A program made the translations under genes and the position numbers. From assembly GCA_907165065.1 (NCBI GenBank), contig OU015530.1, positions 50,138,465 to 50,202,464 of the forward strand: a stretch of 64,000 nucleotides of DNA, written 5' to 3'. The notes under the pieces are model-generated. The model ran no database searches. It worked only from the letters and a program-made list of their open reading frames with translations, and was not told where the DNA came from. Shown piece after piece: positions 14,092 to 25,734 of this stretch. Source of the DNA: Caprimulgus europaeus. Its lineage: Eukaryota; Chordata; Aves; Caprimulgiformes; Caprimulgidae. Position 1 is the stretch's first letter; every line of letters begins with the position of its first letter.

Positions 14092-14499
14092 GAGATATCT
14101 GGCAACAAAGCTGGTGAAGGGTCTAGAGCACAAGTCTTATGAGGAACGGCTGAGGGAACTGGGGTTGTTTAGGCTGGAGAAGACGAGGCCGAGGGGAGAT
14201 TTTATCACTGTCTACAGCTACTTGAAAGAAGGTTGTAGTGAGGTGGATGTCAGTCTTTTCTCCCAACTGACAAGCGATAGGACAAGAGGAAATGGCCTCA
14301 AGTTGCACCAAGGGGAGTTTAGATTGGATATTAGGAAAAATTTCTTCAACCTTGGAAGGGTTGTCAAGCATTGGAACAGACTGTCCAGGGAAGTGGGTGA
14401 ACCACTCTCCCTGGAGGTATTTATAAGACATGGAGATGTGGTGCTTAAGGACATGGTTTAGTGGTGGACTTGGTTAGTGTTAGTATCAACCATTAGTTG
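14092..14499 (+). mobile_element. CR1 LINE fragment 1 of cluster (3' end of ORF2)
   Basis: A plus-strand frame of about 120 codons encodes the typical CR1 ORF2 C-terminus: [56 protein letters not shown] and WNRLSREV. This part of ORF2 lies after the reverse-transcriptase palm and is a relic, not a gene. The copy stops near 14499 after 'ttagttggaca' and lacks the usual last 50 bp or so of the CR1 3' end, because it abuts an oppositely oriented CR1. Confidence 0.9.
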
Positions 14500-15432
14500 G
14501 ACATAGGACAACTGCAAGATTCAGACCGTGTGTCTGAGGGCCTTGCCCAAATGCTTCTGGAATCTTGTCAGGCTTGGTGCCATGAGCACCTCCCTGGGGA
14601 GCCTGTTCCAGTGCTCCACCACCCTCTGGGTGAAGAACCTTTTCCTAATGTCCAACCTAAACTTGCTCTGGGACATCTTCCTGCCATTTCCCTTGGTCCT
14701 ATCACTGGTCACCAGAGAGAAGAAATCAGGACCTGCCCCTCTTCTTCCCCATGTGAGGAAGTTCTGGACTGTGATGAGATCTCCTCTCAGTCTCCTCTTC
14801 TCCAGGCTGAACAAACCAAGTGACTTCAGCCTCTCCTCATATGGTTTCCCCTCTAAGTTCTTCACCAATTTTGTGTCCTCTGGACAGTCTCCAGTAGCTT
14901 TAGATCCTTTTTAACCTGTGGTGCCCAAAACTGTCCCCAGTACTCGAGGTGAGGCTGCACCAGTGTGGAGCAGAGCGGGATGATCCCCTCCCTCACCTGG
15001 CTCACAGTGCAGTGATGGATGCACCCAGGACACGGGTGCCCCTCTTGGCTGCCAGGACACACTGTTGGCTCATGTTCAACTTGCCATCGACCAGAACCCC
15101 CAGGTCCCTCTTTGCAGGGCTGCTCTCCAGCCTCTCATTCCCCAGACTGTGTGTCCAGGGTTGCTGTGTCCCAGGTGCAAGATCTGGCACTTCCCCTTGT
15201 TAAAATTCCCACAGTTGGTGGTTGCCCAGCTCTCTCATTTCTCCAGATCTCTCTGCAGGGCCTTTCTGCTCTCCAGAGTGTCCACAGCTCCTCCCAGTTT
15301 GGTGTCATCAAAATTTAGTTATGAGTCCTTCGAACCCTGTATCCAGGTCATTGATGAAGACATTAAAGGGCACAAGCCCCAGGATGGATCCCTGTGGAAC
15401 CCCTGTATCACTGCCACAGGCACACACTGTAA
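14500..15432 (-). mobile_element. CR1 LINE fragment 2 of cluster (RT domain relic)
   Basis: Reading the minus strand from 15432 downward gives reverse-transcriptase palm motifs (VPQGSILG, then FINDLD), a decayed thumb, then [38 protein letters not shown] and [20 protein letters not shown]. The pieces are spread over several frames, so the copy is broken by frameshifts and stops. It is 5'-truncated inside the RT domain at about 15432. The wording of its end (gaatcttgcagttgtcct on the minus strand) fits a different CR1 subfamily from its two neighbours. Its extreme 3' end is missing at the junction with fragment 1. Confidence 0.9.
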
Positions 15433-15446
15433 CTGAGTTCCTCTCC

Positions 15447-15776
15447 ATAGAATCATCAAATAGAATCATAAAATCATTTTGATTGGAAAAGACCTCTAAG
15501 ATCATTGAGTCCAAAGGAAAACATAACACTGCTGAGTCTACCTCTAAACCATGTCCCTAAGCATCACATCTACACGTCTTTTAAATACCTCCAGGGATGG
15601 TAACTCAACCACTTCCCTGGGCAGGATGTTCCTAGGCTTGAAAAGCCTTTCAAGGTTGAAGAATTTTTTCCTGATATCCAATCTAAACTTCCCCTGGTGC
15701 AACTTAAGGCCGTTTCCTCTTGTTCTGTCACTTTTGGTGGGAAAGTACTCCATCTCCCCGTTTCATCAAGACAGCT
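15447..15776 (-). mobile_element. CR1 LINE fragment 3 of cluster, with 3' tail
   Basis: A minus-strand CR1 3' end. It begins on the plus strand with the ATTCTATGA-like tail in reverse (tagaatcataaaatcat), then the usual 'aagacctctaagatcattgagtcc' region. It encodes decayed [20 protein letters not shown] and [19 protein letters not shown]. Its protein wording is closer to fragment 1 (LKLHQG..FRLDIRK) than to fragment 2, so fragments 1 and 3 form an inverted pair flanking fragment 2. Confidence 0.9.
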
Positions 15777-18700
15777 CTGAGCAGCAGCCACTATCATTGC
15801 ACTGCACAAAACAGGGTGACAAAATCTCTCTGATTCATTCCCAAATCTTCCTTTTCCAACTCAACACCCTATGCTTCTCTTTACCACCCACCACTCAGCA
15901 TCCTCAGAGGAAAAACTCCCTGAAGCCACAAAGCCATAGCAATGCCAGCAGGGACAGTAGCAGGAGTTAAAGCAAGTGCTGCGCTAGAATTTGCTGCCAG
16001 AAATGTGGCTGGAATTACTACAACTGTTATCTCTTTTAATCTTATCTCTTTTACAGGCTCTCTCACCAGCTTTCCAGTGAGCTCTAAGTATTGTAATACC
16101 ATCAATTAGATGTCCATTAGTACTGCAGATATCACTTTTCATGCAGCATTATGGAGGTACGGATTTATAAAATGTCAATATTCTCTTTCCCTGCATTATG
16201 TTAATCACGGTGTAAGTTGCCACTCGAACAGTCTGTGTGGAGGCTGGGATATTTATGCTGATTTAACATTTACAAGCCGCCAGTCTGCCTGGGCGCAGCA
16301 CTCCACACAAACACATGTGAAAGGCTAATGGGCTGAACTGAAAAATGTGTCTGACTTCAGTAATTTTATAAACACTTTAAACGCATTAGGACACTCACAC
16401 TGCTCTGCAGACATGAGGCCTGGTCCTATTCACCATCAAACTGGTGGCAAAATTCCCACTGACTTCCCTGGGACCCAGCTCACTGTGCCTTAACTCAACA
16501 GATGTACAGTAAATGTGCAATAAATGCAGAAAATGTAGAAGCACTTTCCACCCACAGCAGAGAACTCTCCGAGCACAGGCTACACAGGCTACATGCTGGG
16601 AGCTGGGACCGTGTCTGGGCTGGGCTGAGAGCCTGCGATGTTGAGGAGAAGTTTGCAGAGCAGCAGCATTTGGAACAGGATTTATTCCTCCCCCGTTCTC
16701 AGGTTAGGTGCCTGCGGGACCTGTGCCATGTGCGAGCTGCCTCATAGGTACTTAAAATTAGATGAGATGGGTCCTGCCACCCAGTTACACCTATGGTGAT
16801 GCCCTGGTGGGCTTAAAGCTGGACTAAATGGACATCTGACAGCACTACTCAGCAGTGCTGCAGGTGCATTGGAGGGGCAGGTGCATTGGGGCATAGGCAA
16901 GAACATTTCATGTACTTCACGCTGCAAGGAGCTGAGAGGATGGGACATATCAACTCAGCCCCCTCAGACATTCTAGTAATCTTCTTAAACAACAGGTAAG
17001 TTAGAAAAGATGTTGAGTGACTTCACCATCAGCTTTCCTTTCCCATCAGTATCATTTTGCCGACTCCCACCTCAGTTCTCCAACCACAGTCCCCTTCTGC
17101 TCCATGTCCCCAAACAATCCCCAGAGCATCACCCTCCTTGCTCTTCACCTCCCTCCTTTGCCTACAGGAAATTCAGCAAAGCAGAGGTGGCTGCCCTCAC
17201 GCTGTCCATGTTGTCCTTTTGTCTCCAGATGCTGTCATGCCCCCTTTACAGACATTTGCTGTTCCCCCTCTTTGGCAGCTTTCTGGGCCAGGAGAGGTTG
17301 TGTTGGTGTATGTTTGCTCAGCACTGAACACTGCAGAGCCCTGATCCACCACAGGAGCTCCCAGGCCTAATGGAGCCCAGTAGCTACTCCTGCTACTGAC
17401 AGGAGTTTGTAACAGAGAAGCCTGTTGGTTTCTTTTAATGAGAGAGTAATTTCTATTGACATTGGTTGCTCTAAGTGTCGGTATCACAGTATCATCCTCA
17501 TTTTGCAGCACTTATTTCACAGTCTTGACATGATAACAATGTCTAGTTAATCTTGCATGGAAATTTCCTTTCAGTGTCCATTGGTCTGCACTGATTTATG
17601 TGGACACTGCTTTCTTGTGTCACTGTGAACTGCTCTCCATAGATTTTCTGTGTCATTGATTTGCCATCATCTCCACAATCCAATACAATTTTCCTCCACT
17701 TGCATTTGATATTCTCATGTTGACATCAGAGACCTGCATCACTAATATTGTATTAACATCATTCTGACATGGGAACAAATCCTCACACTAATAACATTTA
17801 CTGATGATAACTCACCATAATGCAGTTACCAGTAATTTGCTTCCAGAGGATTCACTCTGTGGACTTGACATCCAGACATCCTCTCTGGAGCGTTTCTGTT
17901 GATCAGACCCTGCAATGCAATGTTCTAGCTAAATGAGCAATAATAACTGCAATACTGTTAATTTGATAGATTAGATCTTCAAAGACCTTTACAAGTAAAT
18001 ATGTTATTCTCTCAACAAGAAATAAACTTCCTGTTCCATATCAGAATAAGCAAGGGAATTTTCTTAATTTTATTGTATGAAAAAACAGTAGACAATCCTT
18101 GGAGTAAGCAATAGCCCAAGGGCTATGTCAGCTATGTGGGAGACCCACAGTCCATCCGCTCCTCTACCTGACCCAGACAGGCTCCAGATGGCTGCCCTGA
18201 CCTGTTGGCCATTCCCCATTCAGGGATCTCATTTTTTGTTACAGCCAGTAATTCTGGCTCAGACACTAGCAATCTCTCTCAATAAAATTTAATCAATACT
18301 GATATGTTCCCATGAAAAGTTTCAGTTTTAATAAATCAGTGTTTTCCAAGAAAAAAACATCTGGTTGGAAAACTCCCAGCCCACTCACATCTCTGCTATC
18401 AGCTACAGAAAGTCAATATTATTCTCCATCACCAGGACTGCCTCTACACTCCAATTTTTTAAGAAAGAGAAACTAAGGTCCCAATAAAGGGTATTATTTT
18501 TTCAAAAGTGCCCAAATGATGGAAGAGCCCAGCAATTTCATAGGACATCAGTTCCAAAGTCACTTGTAAGCTTTTGAAAATCCCACTCCAAATCTATCAT
18601 TTTGAAGTCTGTTTGATTTTTAAAGTCTGGGGTTAAAAAACACAGCAAAAGCTATACAATAGGTTATTCAAGACCACACAGCAGATCGCACTGTCCACAC

Positions 18701-20989
18701 TGATGATAAAAGGAAGTTTTGAAGACTCCTCTAGCCAAGGTGTGGGTAGGGCCGCAAATCCAGGCTCTTTGCAGACCATGCTGGTGGAGGCAGCTCTTTT
18801 TTCCCCTTAACAGCTGTATATGTCACTCAGGCACAATTCCATTCATTTACCAAATTAATTTAAACTGTCCAAAGCCACAGGAGGGCCCCTGCCAAAGGGA
18901 GATGTTATCCACAGGTGCATTTTAGCAAACTTCATTGAGGAGGCTTCTCCAAGCTCACCTAGTAAAAGCTGTAGATGACACCACTACTCTGTATATTGCC
19001 CATTAGCAGAAGACCCAAAGCAGCCCAGTTCTAATTTCCAGTAGCAAACCTGACATACTCCCAGTCAACTGAGACCTTTTGGGGAAAACAAAAGGCTTTG
19101 CTGAGTTACCCACACCTCCTGTTCCACTCACTGAACCAAACAACCTATTCAGTAGAGATCTTTAGGAAAGCTCAGTATTAAATTGTTATTTTGTCAATAA
19201 AATGTCATTTCATCCATAGGACGTCCAGGTGGCCAAATGTTTCTACATAATTAATTTAACTGATGCATTAAGGAATGTTATACACAATATTAATCAAAGG
19301 GTACTGTCAATATAAGGAGTATATATAAACTCAGCTGAGGAAACTACAAACCTGTTTTAAAGCTAAGCTCTTTTTTTCCAAGATGATCCTTCAGCCCAAG
19401 GAGATGTGGATTCTGCTATTGAAAATGCAGTTAAGGAAATAGCATGATGGTCCGTGTAAATATATGATTTAATTCTCTAAACTATTTCTTCATCAGCAGG
19501 GCTTTACTGGGACCTGAATTTAAAGGAAGACCAGAGCCTTAAAAGAAGCAGGATTTGTGCTTCTTGGGAAATTCTACAATTTTTATATTTGGGGTTGTTC
19601 TGAATAAAAATAAATTGAAAGATGTTGTAAAAGTTTCTGAGAAACTATGGCTTTGAAAATATGCTGTCAAGTCCAGTAAAAGCATTTTCTTGCATTATGG
19701 ACTGAAATGCTTTACCATGTAAGATTTTTACCAAGTCAATTCTGCAGTGAAAATGAGAGTGTTTAATCCCAGGACTGTCAGAAATTCCTCTCTGAGCAAT
19801 TGCTGAGTGCAGCAGCAGCCGGTCACGCAGGGGTTTGACCACCACTGACCTCTCCCTCGCCATGCTGACGTCCTCTTTGCGTGGCGTTCTCCAGACACTG
19901 CCTCTCGCTTCCCCACCACCCCTCCCCAGCCCTGCATCACAGACCTGGACCCTCACCCATTCTCATCCTCCCCACCCCTCCTCACCTCCCACCACCCTCT
20001 CTCTCCTCCCAGCTTTCACATCTCTGCCTCTGCAGTCCCCCCAGCTGCCTCCATCACGTCCAGCTCTGAATTTCCCTGCAAGCTCTCGTTGCAGGTGCGG
20101 TACCTGCGGCGCTGGGTGAGCATCACTCCCCCAGCGCCGTGCCACCACCGGCTCCTTCCTCAGCCCATTTCCCTCACTGTGGTCATGTCTGACTCCTCAC
20201 TTCTCCGGTACCAGCTGCTGGATCCCATGGGAAGCAGAAAAAGCAATGACAGAGAGGGAAATCCTGCTCAGACCCTGACCAGGTTTATCTCTGGAGCAAT
20301 CCCTGGGAAATGCAGTGAAGGAGGCTGCACAGCTCACGGAGGAGCCGCTTTCGAAAGTTTTATGATTTGGCCAGAGGCTGGGTTTGTGGGATCGATGACA
20401 GGAGCTGTGCCCTGTACCAGGGGGGCTGATCCGCACCAGCCGCGGCCGTAAATCTCGGCTCAATGGGTATGCAAACACCCTCACTGGAAAGACCTTAAGC
20501 CGGAAGAAACAATGACATTATCTCTTAACCTCAGCCTTGGAAATGGCTGAGCCATTTTTGCTGACTTTAAAAAAAATTTAAAAAAAATCAGGCAGATATT
20601 TTAGCTCAGGAATTTCAGCCCACATGGATAAAGTCTGGTGAAATTAGAAGCAAGTAAAAACAGGTCTTAGAAAGGGTATTTTTGGCATTTTTATTTACAG
20701 ACAAAACCAGCAGCTTTGCCATTAGTAGCAATAATTCAGGCAGGGTAAATGCAGTATCGCTCTCACCCTGCGAGAGATAGAGTAGTGCAAAGCTCGGCGG
20801 AACAATGCAGCAGCATCTGCAGGGACTGTGCTGAATTTTATTTTGACAGTATATCTGAATATTTTCAGAGTTTTCAATAATTTTATTTGCCTGAATCATT
20901 CTACCATGTAAATATCTCCACTGTAATCAGCAGAGCTGCATGAACAAGGCAAATTAGTTCTGCTCTTAAAACTAAGCATTTTATTCTGA
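15777..20989. other. Intergenic, no gene seen; one enhancer-like block and one pyrimidine tract
   Basis: No exon or repeat family recognised. The block 16085-16320 is unique, CpG-containing and TAAT/ATTA-rich (caattagatg, tgttaatcacgg), in the style of non-coding conserved sequence. About 19905-20050 is a C/T-rich tract giving spurious proline-rich frames. CpG density rises slightly at 20080-20460. None of this proves function. Confidence 0.4.
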
Positions 20990-21445
20990 CGTTAATAATA
21001 TGAACTTTAAATTATTTCCTGGCCTTCTATAAACAAGATCATGGTCTAGAAATTTTCATCAGAGAAGTTATTAATTCCATTACCTTATTGTAATTATTTC
21101 CTCTCCTTAACATGGGAAATTTGATGCTACAAAGTGTTATCTGTCCCCAGAAAATTATAGATGCCACAACAAGTTGCCACGTTCTGCATAAATAAGCCAA
21201 TAAAGCAAAGGAACCACTTAGATTTATCTATTTTATTTGTGTTTGATATTTTCAGTGTGTCTGCATTTTAAATGTATTTTAATGTAAAGGTTAATGGAGT
21301 TTTAATAAAGGGCAGATGGCTACTCTAATTGCAGAACACCCAGGATACTCTTTTAAAAACCTCTTTAGCTGGCTAGACAGATATTAATAATTCTGAATGC
21401 CATTAGAAAAAGCAGAGGTTTGAATCAAATTATTCTTCAAAGTCA
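20990..21445. promoter_or_regulatory. Candidate distal MNX1 enhancer (E-box between TAAT sites)
   Basis: This unique AT-rich block is about 8.4 kb upstream of the MNX1 start codon. It holds the E-box CAGATG at 21313-21318, flanked by TAAT at 21303-21306 and TAATT at 21326-21330, plus other TAAT-type sites. Mammalian Hb9 motor-neuron enhancers are known to pair proneural bHLH E-boxes with LIM-homeodomain (Isl1-Lhx3) TAAT-type sites several kb upstream. The resemblance is in motif arrangement only. Conservation was not tested. Confidence 0.35.
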
Positions 21446-24039
21446 AATTTATTATTAAACCAAAACTGCAATCATTGCATACATTTTGCAAAGAAAAATT
21501 GTATTATCAATATATTTCCCATCAAGTGATCCTGTGAACTCTCTATTATCTATTATCTATAGCTAAATTACATATACTAAAGCACCAAATGTTGAACTTC
21601 CCATTATATATTGTTTTTTATCCAGTTGTCAACTTTCAGTCTTTTTTTAAAAAAAAAAATTCTCTAAACATTTCACTGGTCACACGGTCTCCTCTCTGCT
21701 TCACTAATTTGATCTTTTTTTGCAAAAGCGTGATTCCTGGGTCACGTAACATTACGCATGCACATCGCAATCCCTGGTATGTGTCTTAAAAAAAGAAGAA
21801 AAAAAAGGAAATAAAAAGCGTGAGCTATTTTGTACTGGGCCCTGTGCCAAGTAGAACCTCCTGCCTCCAGAAAATACAGTGAAAGCAAACTGTGTCTATG
21901 AATATCTTCAGAGCAGCCAGTTCACTGGGAGTGGAAGGTGGCCAAATGCTACGAGGGAATGTAGAAGCCACAAGTACAAACCCTGTGGGTTTTATCATCA
22001 CAATAATTTGATTCTTTGAGTATTTAAAGTCAGACACTTCAAAGTCCTGATTAAATCCTCGGTAGCTCTGTGAATCTGAAGTCACAGCAGAATAACCGTG
22101 TAACACCTGAAATAATTTAAACTGGACAGCAATTTTCAGGTTTGGAAATAATTTCCCTAACTTCTTCCTGCCCCCACTGCAGACCCCTCCGCACAAGCCC
22201 GTGTACACCATAACCATCACCATCACCCTCTGAAATTAGCAGTTACATTAACAAGGTTTTGAAATATTGGCTGGAATGCGGTTTGGGGCTCTAGAATGGA
22301 AGAGAAGTAAGTTTTATATCATTTTATGAATGGACATTAATCAATGCTAAATCACAATGAGAGTCTTATGGAATCAGATATTACAATCTCCTAAATCGCA
22401 CAAGGAACTTGCCGTGATTAATGCTGCTACAACGACATTTGATACAATTAATAGTGGGAGCGGTTCACATTTAGGTTTTACTACATTAGGTGCTTTTTCT
22501 GAGCCCACCATGGATGGAAGGGACCTTTGGAACCCCAGCCAGGAAACAATAGTATTTGTCACATTATTAATCTGTCCTTATGATTCATCTTTTATCCTTC
22601 CTGACATTTATGGGTTTTTTTTTTCCTCTAACACACACACTGGAGGCCCAAACAGTCCCAGAGCTGAACTATGTGAAGGTGAGGGGAGTTTGCATGTGTC
22701 TCCTGAAGAGGTGACGGGTATCACACCCACATTGATCTCTTCTTTCTCCAAATAATTCCTTTAAAATAAATTACAAGAAGCCTTGACCAATTCAAGAGGG
22801 GTCCCATGGAGGTAGTAGGGCTGGACAGGCTGGGACCACCTCAGTCTTGAAAACTCAAGGCAGCCTCCAAGATCTACAGACTTGAAGTCCTCCTGGGGCA
22901 CTCCCATTTGGAGGAACCAGTGACACAAGGAGGTGACTTGGGGACAGCAAAATGCAACTCTGTCTGCTACAGCGGTGACTCTGAGCCCAGCTTTCCTCTG
23001 CCCAAGCCCACAGCTCTCAGGAAGAGGTTCAGCATCACCTCAGATGTGAGTGGGAGGTGACTTCTCTGTGCCAGGTGTTTAAGCACAAGCCAGTTAAGGG
23101 CCATCAGGACGAAGGATGTCCTAGGTACCTGTGTATAAACACAGCATCTGAGACACACAGCCCCCACAGTGGCCCCCAAGCCCTCATATGTTGCAGGGCA
23201 GGATGGGGTGGGCTGGACCAGGGAGAGAGCATCAGCTGAGGGATGAAGAACCAGGAGACTTGGAGTGTTTGTGTCCATCTGCACCCAGGGGGAGCCCTGG
23301 CAGGTAGCGGGAGCAGAAAGCAGAGCATGTCCCACACACACTAGCATTGTCACAACCCAGTCACACTCTCCTGTCTCCCTCTGTGCTTCTGCCAGCCCAC
23401 TCCTGGGGGGCTGCTCCCTCAGCCTTCTCCACGTTCAGGTGCCCCCACCATTGGCTTGTAGGGTCTCCCCATGACTCACAGCCTGGGGACAGAGCCTGCC
23501 CAGCTCACAGAGAAGGTGAATCAAACTTCTATTACTATTTAGGTTTAATATAGTCTGTGGCTGCTCTGGGGGGATGAGGAAGGCTGCACTGGGGGCAAAA
23601 TTACTCTGGAGAGAAGTTATATGCGATGACCCACGCTGCCCACCCTGTCTTTTAGGGCAGCTCTCGGGGATCTTCCCCACGTGGGAGGGGAGCAGAGAAG
23701 GTGAAAGAGCACCGGCCCCATTGTCTGCTTCTGATATAAGAGGGACATGTGTGTCCCCCTCCATCCTCAGCACATCCCTGGAGCAGTGCTTGGGGAGGGG
23801 GAGAGTCCGCAGACCACCCCAGCCAGGGCGGGGCTGGTTATTTAATACCCCGTTACACGTGTTTAATATATATATAATACCCCGTTATTCCCTCTCTCGT
23901 CCTCAGCCCCGGCTCCTGCCAGGGACAGGCAGTGGGGGGGTCCCTGCGATGGAGCCCACGCTGGGCGGAGGGGCTGCGGAGCCCCAAAGGCGTTTTGAAG
24001 CCCCTAGAGCACCCTGGGGCTGTGCTGGGTTAAAAACCC
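21446..24039. other. Intergenic, no gene seen; enhancer-like block near 22.3-22.5 kb
   Basis: No coding exon recognised. The segment 22320-22500 is unique, with CpGs inside AT-rich text and several ATTA motifs (acattaatcaatg, gtgattaatgc, acaattaatag), similar to conserved non-coding blocks near developmental genes. The stretch 22800-24000 is GC-richer and gives only spurious frames. The element ataccccgtta occurs twice around a TA run at about 23847-23890. Confidence 0.4.
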
Positions 24040-24490
24040 GCAGATTTTCCCCCAAACCGCACGGTTTGTCCGTAACCGTCGGTTTCCTCGCAAGCGATTT
24101 TCAGCCACTCGCGCTGCGCGCAGCCACCGCTGCCGGGATTACGCGGAGGGGCAGCGGCGCGGCCGGTCCCAAGCGCCTAAAATATCCGCGGTGTTTCCAA
24201 ATGATGCATTTAGCCAGATGTTTAAGACGTATGAGAGAAGAGTAGTTAAAACCCACATTATATAGTTCTGCCTAGTCTGAAATTGCACGCGCTGACCCAT
24301 ATATTTTAAACTGTAAACGGACTCCAGTCATTTAAAATATTGCAACGTCGATAGGACTAATTAATTGGAAATAAGAAACGAAAGAATACAATTAAACGAG
24401 GAGAGAATCATTTTCTAATTTAATAGCGGGACATTTATAAAGATCACAAGCTAAAAGGCATCGAATGATCCTATCGACGGAGTGTTAAAT
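24040..24490. promoter_or_regulatory. Candidate conserved non-coding element upstream of MNX1
   Basis: Unique sequence about 5.4 kb upstream of the MNX1 ATG, unusually CpG-preserving for its AT content (caacgtcgatagg, catcgaatgatcctatcgacgg). It has a composite homeodomain site TAATTAATTGG at 24358-24368 and the E-box CAGATG near 24216. Retention of CpG in non-island AT-rich DNA often marks constrained elements. Function is inferred from composition and location only. Confidence 0.4.
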
Positions 24491-24519
24491 CAGCGCAGCT
24501 GGAGGGGGGGCATGGTCCC

Positions 24520-24585
24520 AGCCCTCGCCCTCCTCCTCCTTCTCCTCCTTCTCCTTCTCTTCTTCTTCTTCCTCCGGGACTCCAT
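24520..24585. repeat. Pyrimidine microsatellite-like tract (CTCCTT)n
   Basis: A run composed almost wholly of C and T, with ctcctc/cttctc units. It separates two enhancer-like blocks upstream of MNX1. Confidence 0.8.
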
Positions 24586-24679
24586 TTCCACCTCATCCTC
24601 CGCGGAGAGCTGAGCTCCGGTCCGCGCCCGCGGAAGCCCCGCGCGGGACAGCGGCAGGTCCCTATCTGCGCAGTGCCCT

Positions 24680-25080
24680 CAAATATTGTGATATTTTATT
24701 AGCCCCCATTTCCTAACAATAATTTATTGCGATAAAACAGACACCCGAGGTCCTCTTAAATTGTCTTTTCATAATGAATAAATTTAAACTGGCTAATTAA
24801 TATATAAACTAACCCAATTTGTCAAGTTGATTTGTATTTTAGTTAATTGTGAAAGTAATTACCACATGGGCAAATTAACAGCTTTCTGGAAATGACCAAG
24901 GCAGGGGTTTTATTTCCTTCCTGGGTGAAGAAAATTCATTTTTCCCAGCTCTTGATGTGATGAATAAAAGTCATAAATCTAGGTGATTGGTGCAGGCAGA
25001 GTCTAAATGGCTTCATATTTCATTTTAGGTTTAATAGAAATATTCATGCTCTGTTTTAATGAAATTAAATTGAAGGGGGG
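24680..25080. promoter_or_regulatory. Candidate enhancer with dense TAAT cluster upstream of MNX1
   Basis: A 400-bp AT-rich unique block about 4.8 kb upstream of the MNX1 ATG. Homeodomain-type sites include TAATTAAT (24794-24801), TTAATTG (24843-24849), TAATTA (24856-24861) and AATTAA (24873-24878). The E-box CACATG lies at 24863-24868 between the last two. The arrangement suits LIM-homeodomain or MNX1 autoregulatory input, but binding and conservation are untested. Confidence 0.4.
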
Positions 25081-25734
25081 TGGACTGAGAGGCTGTCGGT
25101 CGGGCCTTAAAGTGACAGTGCACATTTGGTGGGCTTTTTGTTGTTTTCTTGTGGATAAGCAAAAACCGTCAAGCTTTCGTTAATCCAGACAAACCGCGCC
25201 TGATGCGGGGATCGCAACAGTAGTAGAAATAAATTTAGAATTTTTGCTTCACGTTATCTGAAGAGAAAGTCCAACAAGACCCAGGAAAAACTTTGGAAGA
25301 TGGTTTGTAGGAAAAAAAAAAATCCGGCCTCCTGATGCACGGACAGCTTTTTCCCCAGATGCGGGGCTTTGGGGTGAAGCACGGTTTTTGGCAGTCCATT
25401 TCCAGACCAGCCCTTCTCTCCAGGATTGACATTTTGGAGAGCATTAAATGCCTTTTTCCTGGGAGGGGACCTGCAGAGGCTGGACCTCCCCACCACCCAG
25501 CAAGGACAGGGTGCTGACGGGGACCCAGCCGCTTTTGTGACCTGCTTGGGCGATAGAAAATAGTTTGACAACTCATAGGCATTTTCCAAATACCCGAGGC
25601 TGGTTATGCCAGCCCGGGGACCCGAAGGGGCTCCTTTTCTCCCCAGAAGAGCCGGTGACAGATTCCCCCTCCCGCAGGCCCGGGAGCGGCCCCGCTCGGG
25701 ACCCGCCCGCAGCCGGAGCTGGAGCCGGAGCCGC

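Noticed and set aside
14051..14461. 136-codon open frame that looks protein-like
   Set aside because: It is the CR1 ORF2 C-terminus, a transposon relic, not a host gene.
22357..22755. 132-codon plus-strand open frame
   Set aside because: No family resemblance; the DNA looks like AT-rich non-coding sequence.
23574..24245. 223-codon plus-strand open frame
   Set aside because: No recognisable domain, composition follows local GC rise, runs into an AT-rich enhancer-like block, and no splice or promoter context supports it.
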